Shown here piece after piece: positions 1-6,081 of a stretch of 9,555 nt of DNA. Every line of letters starts with the position of its first letter. Within the stretch, counting starts at the first letter, position 1. Position numbers and translations under genes: made by a program. Source of the DNA: an uncultured Oxalobacteraceae bacterium (lineage in GTDB: Bacteria; Pseudomonadota; Gammaproteobacteria; Burkholderiales; Burkholderiaceae). The notes under the pieces were generated by a model. It had not been told where the DNA came from. It worked only from the letters and a program-made list of their open reading frames with translations, and did not search any database. The stretch lies in the NCBI GenBank assembly GCA_946478765.1, contig CAMLDH010000125.1, positions 1 to 9,555 of the forward strand, written 5' to 3'.

Positions 1-142
1 ACTTGACGGTGACGGCCCCGTTGCTCTGCAGCGCGCCCGCCTGGTGCGCCCAGGAGGCGCTGCCGGCGACGGCGGCAGGCACCGCCACCATCAGCGCGAT
101 CGACGCGGCCAGCGCGCCGAACGTGCGACCGGATTGACAAGG
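1..142 (-). pseudogene. 5'-truncated gene for an exported protein, host side of the junction (3' end outside window)
   Basis: Read on the minus strand, this frame gives a hydrophobic alanine-rich stretch (RTFGALAASIALMVAVPAAV) followed by a likely AGS-type signal-peptidase site, so it looks like the N-terminus of a secreted protein running off the left edge. No normal start lies upstream: the frame meets an in-frame TAG at 145-143, and the only ATG (91-89) sits inside the hydrophobic core and has no ribosome binding site. GC is about 77% over bases 1-120, far above the rest of the window. I infer that the real start codon was separated from the gene by insertion of the element to the right. 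The product is not recognised. It could instead be intact from an unusual start, or non-coding. Confidence 0.4.
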
Positions 143-167
143 CTATCGTATTTTTAAAGGGGGAAGC

Positions 168-198
168 CTTAACACTTCTTTAGAAATAAAGTGTTAAG
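168..198. repeat. AT-rich inverted repeat at element edge, possible recombination site
   Basis: CTTAACACTT at 168-177 is the exact reverse complement of AAGTGTTAAG at 189-198, separated by 11 AT-rich bases. The right arm contains the integrase stop codon (TAA, 196-194). Downstream of the stem, in the direction of integrase transcription, there is no immediate T-run and the stem is GC-poor, so a classical intrinsic terminator is unlikely. It lies 25-50 bp from the composition break at about 130-145, next to the integrase gene, where an attachment site or recombinase-binding site is expected. The function is inferred. Confidence 0.4.
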
Positions 199-1333
199 CC
201 GCGATCGCGAGTTGGGTTGGCAACGGATCGATCATCACCACCAACTGCTGGTCGATCATTTCAAGGTATTGGTCCGGTGCCGGGAGCGCTCCTTCGCCTT
301 TCATTGACGTTACAATTTTTCGAAGCAGGGTGTCCTGCGCGAGTCGGATTGCAGAGTCACGAGTTACGCCATATTCCGCGAGGTCCTCGAAGTCGAGAAA
401 GCGCACTTTGAAGTTGCCGCGTTCTTCCTCGACAACAGCGGGGTAGGGGACCAAATTGCTCAGCACCGCCTGCTTGCCTTTGTTCCTATTCCCTTCGAGT
501 TTGCGGACCAGTTTCTGAGCACGTAAATGCGTATACCTCTTGAGCATTGACAAACTCTTGTGTCCACTGATTGCAGCAACTTCCATAATATCGAGTGTAC
601 CTAGTTCAAATAGTCTTGATATTGCTTCGTGCCGCAGATCATGAAAGTGCAGACCCATGATGCCGAGCTTGATTGTCATGAACCGCCACGTAGATTTCAA
701 TCCCTCTGACGTATAGCGAAATACCTTCCCTCTGGATTGAACTCCAAGCCGGATGAGCGCCAATCGTGCCTTGTTGGACAGCGGCACGTCACGCTTTGTT
801 CCATTCTTTGTACTTGGAAGATGAGCGATTCCAGTCTTGAGATTAATGTGTTCCCATTCAAGTTTTAGAATCTCGCCTTGGCGCATCGCCGTCTCAAGTG
901 CCAGAACGATGATTGAATAAAGCGTGGGGTTAGGGTGCTGGTATGCGTACCGCAAGATCAAGCGGTCTTCGCGTGCGGTAAGTCGACGGTCTCTGCCAGG
1001 AGGGGCCTTCGGTTTACGCACTTTGGTGACTGGATTGTCGTCACATGCGCCCCATTCGATTCTACAAATATCGAAGAAGCTTGAAAGTAGTGACATCTCC
1101 AGCCGGACTGAAGACGGCGCAAGTAGTTTCTTGGTCCTTGGATTGATCTCTGCAAGCCGTTGATCTCGATAGGTCGCGATGTCGACGCTGGTCACCTCTC
1201 TGACGATTTTATCGCCGAGGAGTGAGCGCGAAAGCTGTTCAATTCGGTATTTTTCCTGTGCGTAGCCCTTCTTTAAAATCGAGACTTTTGATCTATAGAT
1301 CTCCAGCGCAGCGCTCATGGTCCAATTAACCAT
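194..1333 (-). CDS. Tyrosine recombinase (integrase) with C-terminal HicB-like domain
   Basis: Site-specific recombinase of the phage integrase family, 379 residues, expected to integrate and excise the element. An N-terminal SAM-like DNA-binding region covers about residues 5-100. The catalytic domain covers about 115-275 with all signature residues visible: R151 (ETAMRQGEILKL), K176 (STKNGT), H231 and R234 (HFHDLRHEA), H258 (ISGHKS) and nucleophile Y267 (KRYTHL). Typical enzymes stop soon after this tyrosine, but here about 110 residues follow. Residues 296-355 (PYPAVVEEERGNFKVRF ... GALPAPD) resemble the pseudo-RNase H fold of HicB antitoxins. The start at 1333 overlaps the end of the upstream XRE gene by 8 bp, implying translational coupling; Met6 is an alternative start. 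The recombinase call is secure. The HicB resemblance is by pattern and needs a profile or structure comparison. Confidence 0.95.
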   Translation of the reverse strand: MVNWTMSAALEIYRSKVSILKKGYAQEKYRIEQLSRSLLGDKIVREVTSVDIATYRDQRLAEINPRTKKLLAPSSVRLEMSLLSSFFDICRIEWGACDDNPVTKVRKPKAPPGRDRRLTAREDRLILRYAYQHPNPTLYSIIVLALETAMRQGEILKLEWEHINLKTGIAHLPSTKNGTKRDVPLSNKARLALIRLGVQSRGKVFRYTSEGLKSTWRFMTIKLGIMGLHFHDLRHEAISRLFELGTLDIMEVAAISGHKSLSMLKRYTHLRAQKLVRKLEGNRNKGKQAVLSNLVPYPAVVEEERGNFKVRFLDFEDLAEYGVTRDSAIRLAQDTLLRKIVTSMKGEGALPAPDQYLEMIDQQLVVMIDPLPTQLAIAA

Positions 1334-1562
1334 TGGGCGCTGCTAAGATTTCCTCTATGCGCAGGGCTATGTGAGAAAGTTTGATGTTCAAGGCTGTACA
1401 GAGAGAAAATAGGGTGTCTAGTGTCGGTGATCGTTGTCCAAGTTCGAGAAGCGAAATGTAGGTGCGATCAAGTCCGGCGTCATAAGCTAAAGCATCTTGG
1501 GATAGTCTCCTGAGAGTTCTCTGCTCTCGTAGGGCTCGCCCAAATGCCTGGTTGTGGTTCAT
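1326..1562 (-). CDS. XRE-family helix-turn-helix regulator
   Basis: Small (78 residues) DNA-binding protein consisting almost entirely of one Cro/C1-type helix-turn-helix domain, about residues 8-62. The pattern is canonical: LREQRTLRRLSQDALAYDAG, then LDRTYISLLELGQRSPTLDT. It is likely a dimeric repressor. A GGAAG ribosome binding site precedes the ATG. The stop codon overlaps the integrase start, so the two form one operon and the regulator probably sets integrase expression. A perfect inverted repeat at 1701-1735 in the divergent intergenic region is the obvious candidate operator. No dimerisation or peptidase-sensing domain follows the HTH. Confidence 0.92.
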   Translation of the reverse strand: MNHNQAFGRALREQRTLRRLSQDALAYDAGLDRTYISLLELGQRSPTLDTLFSLCTALNIKLSHIALRIEEILAAPNG

Positions 1563-1700
1563 ACTTCCGGGTTATGTTGTTATGGTTTTGTGTCCCGCCC
1601 AATTAAAGTCTGGTGCAACTAAACTGGACCAGTAACGGAGTGCGTCGCTGACCAACCAGTAAAATTGACGTTCGGGACAGCTTGTCCTCTATTTTCCTAA

Positions 1701-1740
1701 TTCCGACAATAATCAGCATCCGACTATTGTCGGAATAGTC
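1701..1740. promoter_or_regulatory. Candidate XRE operator: perfect 11-bp inverted repeat plus overlapping dyad
   Basis: TTCCGACAATA (1701-1711) and TATTGTCGGAA (1725-1735) are exact reverse complements, with centres 24 bp apart. The right arm is also part of a second dyad, GACTATT (1722-1728) and AATAGTC (1734-1740). Such nested dyads between a small XRE gene and a divergent gene are typical of autoregulatory operators. The right arm also overlaps the proposed -35 of the plus-strand promoter. Binding by this XRE protein is inferred. Confidence 0.55.
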
Positions 1741-1756
1741 AACGGCGCGTTAAATT
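1728..1756 (+). promoter_or_regulatory. Possible sigma-70 promoter of the metallopeptidase gene
   Basis: TTGTCG (1728-1733), a 17-base spacer and TAAATT (1751-1756) make a reasonable -35/-10 pair about 50 bases before the start codon at 1806. The -35 overlaps the right arm of the inverted repeat, so a bound repressor would block it. This is based on consensus resemblance only. Confidence 0.35.
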
Positions 1757-1805
1757 AGTCGTTAACGGATATGGAATATTATTTGACCTAAGAACTGGTA
1801 AAACG

Positions 1806-2525
1806 ATGGCGCGTCTTTTGGGAGTGTTCTTGACTTGGTGCTTTACGGCGACAGTCGCTGCGGCCGCACCGCCGATCGACGTCCTGAAAAGCCAGTATCC
1901 GGCCCTCTATAAAGTCTATGTCGCCAATGAGAGATATCAGGCGGGCTTGGCGGATTACGCAAATCGTCAGGGATTCCGGAGGCCGTTTGAAAATCTCGCT
2001 ACCGTTATTCATGAAGTCATACATATCGATTCGGCTGTACACCAAGGCTATTTCATCGATGGGATCTACTATGAGCCGTATTTGAGGCGTGATGCGTGGC
2101 CGGGGTTCACAAACGAACTTGTCGGCCCCTATTTGGCAAGCCATGAACGCGGAATAATCTATCGATTGTATGCGCTCAATTCACCGCATAACCACTTAGG
2201 GAATTTGGTCGATGAAATCAATGCATACGGTCACGTAATGCCATTTGTATGCAGCAATGAGCCAGAATCGAGCGAAAAACAGATAAAGAACCTAGTAGGT
2301 TTTCTTCACCTAACCGAAGGATATCTACGAGTGATGCGGCTAGCTGCTCCTCAGGAATACAGCACAATGGTCGAAAACAAGGAGAGCAGAGGAGTCTTTA
2401 AACTGGTTATCCAGCGTGCTTGGGAGGCGTTGACGTTCTGCGGCGTGCCGGCGGCGAACATTCCATCTCAGGAAACAGGATATTTCATGGCAGTGACGGC
2501 CCAGCAGAACCAAGCCATCAAATAA
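1806..2525 (+). CDS. Predicted exported HExxH zinc metallopeptidase-like protein
   Basis: 239 residues. A clear signal peptide (about residues 1-20, LLGVFLTWCFTATVAAA followed by APP) predicts export to the periplasm or beyond. HEVIH at 69-73 matches the HExxH zinc-binding and catalytic motif. About 65 residues later, LVDEINAYGH gives a suitable downstream glutamate ligand (E137) in an ExxAY helix, as in gluzincin-type enzymes. Cysteines at about 149 and 212 could form a disulfide. The family is not recognised and the substrate is unknown. The gene is divergent from the XRE-integrase unit and is followed by 65 bases with promoter-like sequence, so it is probably transcribed alone. The ribosome binding site is weak (AAGAAC upstream of ATG). 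It might be cargo or an accessory factor for conjugation. Confidence 0.75.
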   Translation: MARLLGVFLTWCFTATVAAAAPPIDVLKSQYPALYKVYVANERYQAGLADYANRQGFRRPFENLATVIHEVIHIDSAVHQGYFIDGIYYEPYLRRDAWPGFTNELVGPYLASHERGIIYRLYALNSPHNHLGNLVDEINAYGHVMPFVCSNEPESSEKQIKNLVGFLHLTEGYLRVMRLAAPQEYSTMVENKESRGVFKLVIQRAWEALTFCGVPAANIPSQETGYFMAVTAQQNQAIK

Positions 2526-2526
2526 C

Positions 2527-2590
2527 TTGACAGTCATGTTGTCAAGAGATACCGTGACACTGTATCGAATAACGAAAGTTGGAGGGCATT
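2527..2590 (+). promoter_or_regulatory. Promoter and leader of the small ORF at 2591
   Basis: A perfect TTGACA at 2527-2532 begins just after the upstream stop codon, and TTGTCA lies at 2539-2544, 18 bases before TATCGA (2563-2568). The second pair is the better-spaced promoter candidate. From 2569 the leader reads ATAACGAAAGTT followed by GGAGGG and the start codon. This leader is nearly repeated at 5555-5577 before the icmW-like gene, which suggests common control. Confidence 0.5.
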
Positions 2591-2944
2591 ATGGCTGGTG
2601 GATTGGATCTACTCGGCGGTCAGATGATGAACCGCTTTTGGGGCAACAAGGCTGAAGCCCAGGCGGAAGGTGTCGCAAGCGATTGGCGTAAGCACGCGGT
2701 GTCTCTGCTGCAGAAGCTCGAAAGGGCCGATGAAAAGGCATTGTTCAAGCAAGCCGAATTCGACGCGAATGATCAAGTTCTCAAGCTCGCTCTTGATGCC
2801 TTGAAAAAGGCAGATCCGTCTTCGCCGATACTCGATAAAGGAACTCGCGACAATTTGCGTCGGCAGCATATTGCGGCAGCCTTGGGTACTAAAGGCTATA
2901 AAGTCGATCTCAAGACTGGAGCAGTTGAATCAAAGATTCGTTGA
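2591..2944 (+). CDS. Small hypothetical protein
   Basis: 117 residues, not recognised. It has a glycine-rich N-terminus (MAGGLDLLGGQMMNRFWG), a charged helical middle (about 20-75) and a basic C-terminal part. There is no signal peptide, membrane span or cysteine, so it is probably cytoplasmic. The ATG at 2591 is preferred because GGAGGG ends 4 bases before it and the arrangement matches the leader of the icmW-like gene; a TTG at 2579 would add four residues but lies in the leader and ribosome binding site. It converges with the dotA-like gene and shares its terminator. The shared leader hints that it acts with the secretion system, possibly as an adaptor or substrate, but this is inference. 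Confidence 0.7.
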   Translation: MAGGLDLLGGQMMNRFWGNKAEAQAEGVASDWRKHAVSLLQKLERADEKALFKQAEFDANDQVLKLALDALKKADPSSPILDKGTRDNLRRQHIAAALGTKGYKVDLKTGAVESKIR

Positions 2945-2961
2945 TTTGTTTTTGAACTTTG

Positions 2962-2992
2962 AAAAAAAAGCCGGGCTTGCCCGGCTTTTTTT
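2962..2992. terminator. Bidirectional intrinsic terminator
   Basis: GCCGGGC (2970-2976) pairs with GCCCGGC (2979-2985) around a very short loop, flanked by eight A residues (2962-2969) and seven T residues (2986-2992). A GC stem with A-tract and T-tract on opposite sides terminates on both strands. It ends the plus-strand gene at 2944 and the minus-strand dotA-like gene, whose TAA stop (2993-2991) overlaps the T-tract. Confidence 0.9.
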
Positions 2993-5234
2993 ATTGGCCC
3001 GAACCTAGCAAATCGCTATTCGTTGGGCTGGCAGATGCCTTGTTGGGCGCATCCAAGGCGGGCTTTTTCTTTCCTCCGCCAAGTCCGCCGGCTGCGCCGT
3101 GCTTAACTTCTTTCACGCCGCCGACCAGGATATTATGACCTTCCTCGCCAGAGCGCTCCGCGGAGGAGATGCCGCCAGCATGCGCGCCCAGCCAGCGAAG
3201 GATGTTGTCCGGGATCCAGTGAATGAGCGAGAACACGATATGGACGACTGTCGTCATCAAGATGACATAGATCGCGACGTACGCAACAAACGAAACAATA
3301 CCCGTCATTGAATCGGCCTGAACACCTCCGACTACGGTCATGAATGCAATGTTGATGATTCCTGTGACAGGTTGCGTGAGCAGCATGGCACCAATGAGGC
3401 CGAACAACATCAATGCGGGACGCATGACAAGCGACAAGATCATCATGTAGCCTTGCCCCGCTTTGCCTATGGCGTCATCACCGTCCGGATGGACGTGTGC
3501 GACCGCGAACAGGGGGCCGGCAATAACAGCCTCCAGCGTCAGGACGAACCAGTTCACTACCGAAGTAATCCAGGTGATGAACGGGATCATCGGCACATAG
3601 GTTGAAAGAGTTACGCCAAAGGCGAGTAATGCAAGGATAAGAATGGTTAAGATCCCGGACAGGAACTGAAGCACTGCCCCCCAGTCCATGACGCCAGCGC
3701 CGGCGATCTTCCCGGCTGCTGAGTTCGCAGCTCCTGCAGCTCCGGCAAGCACAGCCAGGAGGACCTCGCCAGTGCCGACAATCGTGTCCCCAAAGGATTT
3801 CATCTGGCTCATGTGATTGAGATTTGAACCGGCAATCTCTTGAGTCATTTGATTGATTGCGCCCATGAATGGGGCGGAAAGCAGTTTTCTCACATACTCC
3901 CAAGCGCCTTCACCTTCACGCGGAGCGCGAACGTTCGTGTCGTTGTAGTAGGTTTTGCGTACATCGTCCACGTGGTGTTTGGCGTATTCGTCGGCGGCGG
4001 CCATGGCATCCTGGTAGGTCAACAAGACCTCTCGCGTTTCCTTGTCGATGATGTCGATCGGCTCGGATGTTGGCAATCCGTTGAGGGTCGATTGCATCAC
4101 ATCGTTCATCTTGACAATATGGTTGTACCAGGTACCGGCAAAGATCCATCCGCCACTTTCTGCACCTTTCAGGAAGTCGGTGCGTGCGCGATCATTCGTC
4201 TGTTGTACAGTTGACTTGGCCGCAGCACGCAAAGCTGCCTCATAATCGTTTGCGGCCATTTCAAGCACACCCGGGGCCGGCTTTTGGCCGGCGACGATTT
4301 GCTGTGCGATCGGATGCAAAGTCTGGACCATTTTCTGGACCGCCTGGGCATGAGCAGCCATGATCGGGTCTTTGATGATTTTGGTATTGCTATTGCCCTC
4401 TGACGCTTCCCACGACTGCTTCCATGAAATGCCACCGCATACATCTGGATTGATGTAGCTATTGTCGTTGGCTCTCCACTTGTAATCGGTAATGTTATAA
4501 GACGACTTGGAGTAGTTCTTGATCGTCGTATATGCACCGACCACAGGAAACACGTCAAACACGTCATAGTTGGTCATCTCACCGGTGTTCATCATCTTGC
4601 GCTGAACGGCGACGGCATTGATGCGGGTACTGCGATTCGATTCCTGGAACTGTTTATTCATAGCTGCTGCACAAACCTCAAATTTGAGGATGTTTGCTGC
4701 AAGCGGCCGGGAATCCGGAATCATCGGCCGGCTGATCATGTTGTCCTGTTTGATCTGCTCGATGCCGGCCTTCCAGATGGCATCGGCAACGCCGACGCCC
4801 TGGAGCGCAAGCCACAAAATGGCGATCTGAATCAGCGAGTAGCCGGATCCGAGCGGAAGCAGCAGAGCTGTACCGCCTGCGGTGCGAAGCGGCACCCAGA
4901 TTGACGACATTTTCTTGCCCAGGATTTCTCCATCGTGAGCAGAATCGATCGTGCCCTTGACCGTAGTGAAGCCAACGAACAGCATTCCAAGAAAAAGGAC
5001 TGCGCTGTTGAAGATCTTCATCATCGCGCCAAGAACATCGCTGGTCTGGCCACCTTCTACATTGCCGCCGGTGGCGATCAAACCGATGATGCTGCCAAAT
5101 ACCTCGCGGAGAAAGTCTACGGACGTATCGCCCACTGGAGGGGTGAACTGATTTAGCGATGTCCCTAAAGGAGAATCTGCCAGCGCGGATCCTGTAAGCA
5201 GACCAAGCAGCACCAGGGGGAATATTCTTTTCAT
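2991..5234 (-). CDS. dotA/traY: DotA/TraY-family type IVB secretion inner-membrane protein
   Basis: Polytopic inner-membrane component of type IVB secretion and conjugation systems, 747 residues; as I recall this is close to IncI TraY and shorter than Legionella DotA (about 1000). There is a signal peptide at 1-19 (PLVLLGLLTGSALA). Hydrophobic segments lie near 73-93 and 117-150, including the family-typical WVPLRTAGGTALLLPLG and LQGVGVADAIW. A soluble, probably periplasmic domain follows to about 480. A C-terminal block of membrane spans (about 487-505, 520-545, 547-575, 600-635, 643-670) includes YVPMIPFITWI and AGPLFAVAHVHPDGDD, also typical of the family. The C-terminal ~65 residues are hydrophilic and Gly/Lys-rich. 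AAGGAG precedes the ATG, and the upstream small ORF ends only 9 bases away, so they form one operon ending at the shared terminator. Its divergent neighbour is icmW-like. Confidence 0.93.
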   Translation of the reverse strand: MKRIFPLVLLGLLTGSALADSPLGTSLNQFTPPVGDTSVDFLREVFGSIIGLIATGGNVEGGQTSDVLGAMMKIFNSAVLFLGMLFVGFTTVKGTIDSAHDGEILGKKMSSIWVPLRTAGGTALLLPLGSGYSLIQIAILWLALQGVGVADAIWKAGIEQIKQDNMISRPMIPDSRPLAANILKFEVCAAAMNKQFQESNRSTRINAVAVQRKMMNTGEMTNYDVFDVFPVVGAYTTIKNYSKSSYNITDYKWRANDNSYINPDVCGGISWKQSWEASEGNSNTKIIKDPIMAAHAQAVQKMVQTLHPIAQQIVAGQKPAPGVLEMAANDYEAALRAAAKSTVQQTNDRARTDFLKGAESGGWIFAGTWYNHIVKMNDVMQSTLNGLPTSEPIDIIDKETREVLLTYQDAMAAADEYAKHHVDDVRKTYYNDTNVRAPREGEGAWEYVRKLLSAPFMGAINQMTQEIAGSNLNHMSQMKSFGDTIVGTGEVLLAVLAGAAGAANSAAGKIAGAGVMDWGAVLQFLSGILTILILALLAFGVTLSTYVPMIPFITWITSVVNWFVLTLEAVIAGPLFAVAHVHPDGDDAIGKAGQGYMMILSLVMRPALMLFGLIGAMLLTQPVTGIINIAFMTVVGGVQADSMTGIVSFVAYVAIYVILMTTVVHIVFSLIHWIPDNILRWLGAHAGGISSAERSGEEGHNILVGGVKEVKHGAAGGLGGGKKKPALDAPNKASASPTNSDLLGSGQ

Positions 5235-5243
5235 TCGAACTCC

Positions 5244-5498
5244 TTAGTTCTTGATCCGCTGTTTATTTTGAGGGCCTGGTGCCGGCGACTCAGGCATTTG
5301 CAAGCCAGGCACGGCCTCGTCGGCCGTATTGAGGCGCTGCATCAACTTGTGGGACATGGATTGCCATGCTGGCAACTTTTTTGCGGGTTCAGATTTTGGC
5401 TCGGTTTTTGCCGCATCCAACGTGGAATTCGGTACAACGTTCGGCAGATTATCTGCTTCCGGTTGCGTGTTTCTGAAGTGTTTAAGAATCCGTAGCAC
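5244..5498 (-). CDS. Small hypothetical protein encoded upstream of dotA/traY
   Basis: From a GTG at 5498 this reads 84 residues; upstream ATGs at 5576, 5579 or 5585 would add 26-29 residues. The GTG is preferred because the longer forms would be translated from the AT-rich divergent promoter region and overlap the start of the plus-strand icmW-like gene, and no ribosome binding site precedes them. The ribosome binding site before the GTG (AGCGGA) is also weak. The protein is hydrophilic, with acidic and Pro/Lys-rich stretches, a short helical part (about PAWQSMSHKLMQRLN) and a proline-rich tail (PESPAPGPQ). I do not recognise it. Its place before dotA corresponds to icmV in Legionella, but it has no membrane spans. 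The stop codon lies 9 bases before the dotA start, a spacing that supports a real gene. Confidence 0.6.
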   Translation of the reverse strand: MLRILKHFRNTQPEADNLPNVVPNSTLDAAKTEPKSEPAKKLPAWQSMSHKLMQRLNTADEAVPGLQMPESPAPGPQNKQRIKN

Positions 5499-5577
5499 GT
5501 TATTATCCGCTATTGACTGACAGGCTTTTTTAACTAATACTATCCTATCATAATATAACGAAAGTTTAGGCGGCATC
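5499..5577. promoter_or_regulatory. Divergent promoter region between the dotA/traY and icmW-like units
   Basis: An AT-rich stretch between divergent units. For the plus strand, TTGACT (5513-5518) with TAATAC (5535-5540, 16-base spacer) is one promoter candidate; CATAAT/TAATAT at 5549-5556 is another possible -10. The leader then reads ATAACGAAAGTT (5555-5566), AGGCGG and CATC before ATG 5578, nearly matching the leader at 2569-2590. For the minus strand, the reverse complement offers TTTCGT and TATTAG about 18 bases apart. These are consensus resemblances only. The region also lies inside the longer reading of the minus-strand ORF. Confidence 0.5.
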
Positions 5578-6081
5578 ATGATCATGTTGAGCTTGTCCAC
5601 GGATGATGTTCGGATGCATTGGCAACAGATTTCGCCAGATCTGGGCAAACTCTTTGCCGGGGTTGAAAAAACGGAAGACTGGACCCTTGACAATAACCCA
5701 GATATTGCCGAACGGCTTACCCGCTTCGGTCTTCGACTATCCGACCCGTCAGCAACCCTCAAGCTTGCGGATGCTGACAAAAACGACCTCCTATTTTTCC
5801 TTGTCTACATTAGTACCAGCAAAGCTTTTCGCCTGATTCAGTGGATGGATAGCACCCAGAATGGATTGGGGACACGGCTGTTGAACGTGCTTCTCGAACA
5901 GGACGGCACCGGTGTCTTTTCTCAGGTGGTCGACCCCATGCTGGCGGGGACAATGATTCAGCGTCTTCGAGTCATTCAGAACACTCCATTTTTCCAGAAG
6001 CTTCTATCGCCCTCGATGTTAGAGAGCATCCTGCGAGCAATCGATAATTACCGAGAAGAGAAAGACCAACATGAAGCGTAA
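5578..6081 (+). CDS. icmW: IcmW-like type IVB secretion adaptor protein
   Basis: 167 residues, no signal peptide, no membrane span, no cysteine. It resembles Legionella IcmW (about 150 residues) as I remember it. The best-matching block is VEKTEDWTLDNNPDIAERL (29-47) against IcmW's VENWTLDGNPELEEAM. A second is KAFRLIQWMDS (82-92) against RGLRLLQAIDT. A third is MIQRLRVIQNTPFF (126-139) against FERLRLLSRVF. In Legionella, IcmW with IcmS binds the DotL coupling protein and helps recruit substrates at the cytoplasmic face. Divergence from a dotA-like gene also matches the Legionella icmW/dotA locus. The ATG at 5578 is chosen over 5584 because the shared leader aligns it with the start at 2591. 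The stop overlaps the next gene by 11 bp. Identification rests on remembered sequence and context, without alignment. Confidence 0.65.
   Translation: MIMLSLSTDDVRMHWQQISPDLGKLFAGVEKTEDWTLDNNPDIAERLTRFGLRLSDPSATLKLADADKNDLLFFLVYISTSKAFRLIQWMDSTQNGLGTRLLNVLLEQDGTGVFSQVVDPMLAGTMIQRLRVIQNTPFFQKLLSPSMLESILRAIDNYREEKDQHEA

Larger units (their letters stand above)
1563..1805. promoter_or_regulatory. Divergent control region between the XRE-integrase unit and the metallopeptidase gene
   Basis: A gene-free stretch of 243 bases between two divergent transcription units. The half nearest the plus-strand gene is AT-rich and holds the dyads described separately. A smaller imperfect dyad, GGACA-GCT-TGTCC, lies at 1675-1687. 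I could not find a convincing -35/-10 pair for the minus-strand XRE gene. I see no RNA gene here. Confidence 0.6.

Noticed and set aside
120..170. tRNA gene as integration target
   Set aside because: No cloverleaf, acceptor stem or T-loop sequence could be found on either strand at the junction.
168..198. Inverted repeat as an intrinsic terminator for the integrase
   Set aside because: The stem is AT-rich and is not followed directly by a T-run in the direction of transcription; a recombination-related site fits the position better.
1610..1632. CTGGT ... ACCAG dyad as a second operator
   Set aside because: Only 5-bp arms with a 13-base gap; this is expected by chance in a stretch of this length.
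3478..4567. Several open frames of 60-140 codons on both strands inside the dotA/traY gene
   Set aside because: They lie wholly within a long, well-identified membrane protein gene and lack ribosome binding sites or recognisable products.
5244..5576. IcmV identity for the small gene before dotA
   Set aside because: The position matches, and the longer reading has a YDRI segment loosely like one in IcmV, but the membrane spans of IcmV are absent.
5244..5780. Full 178-codon minus-strand frame as one gene
   Set aside because: Its first part runs antisense through the well-supported icmW-like gene and reads as low-complexity Ser/Arg-rich sequence; only the part from 5498 or 5576 is plausible.
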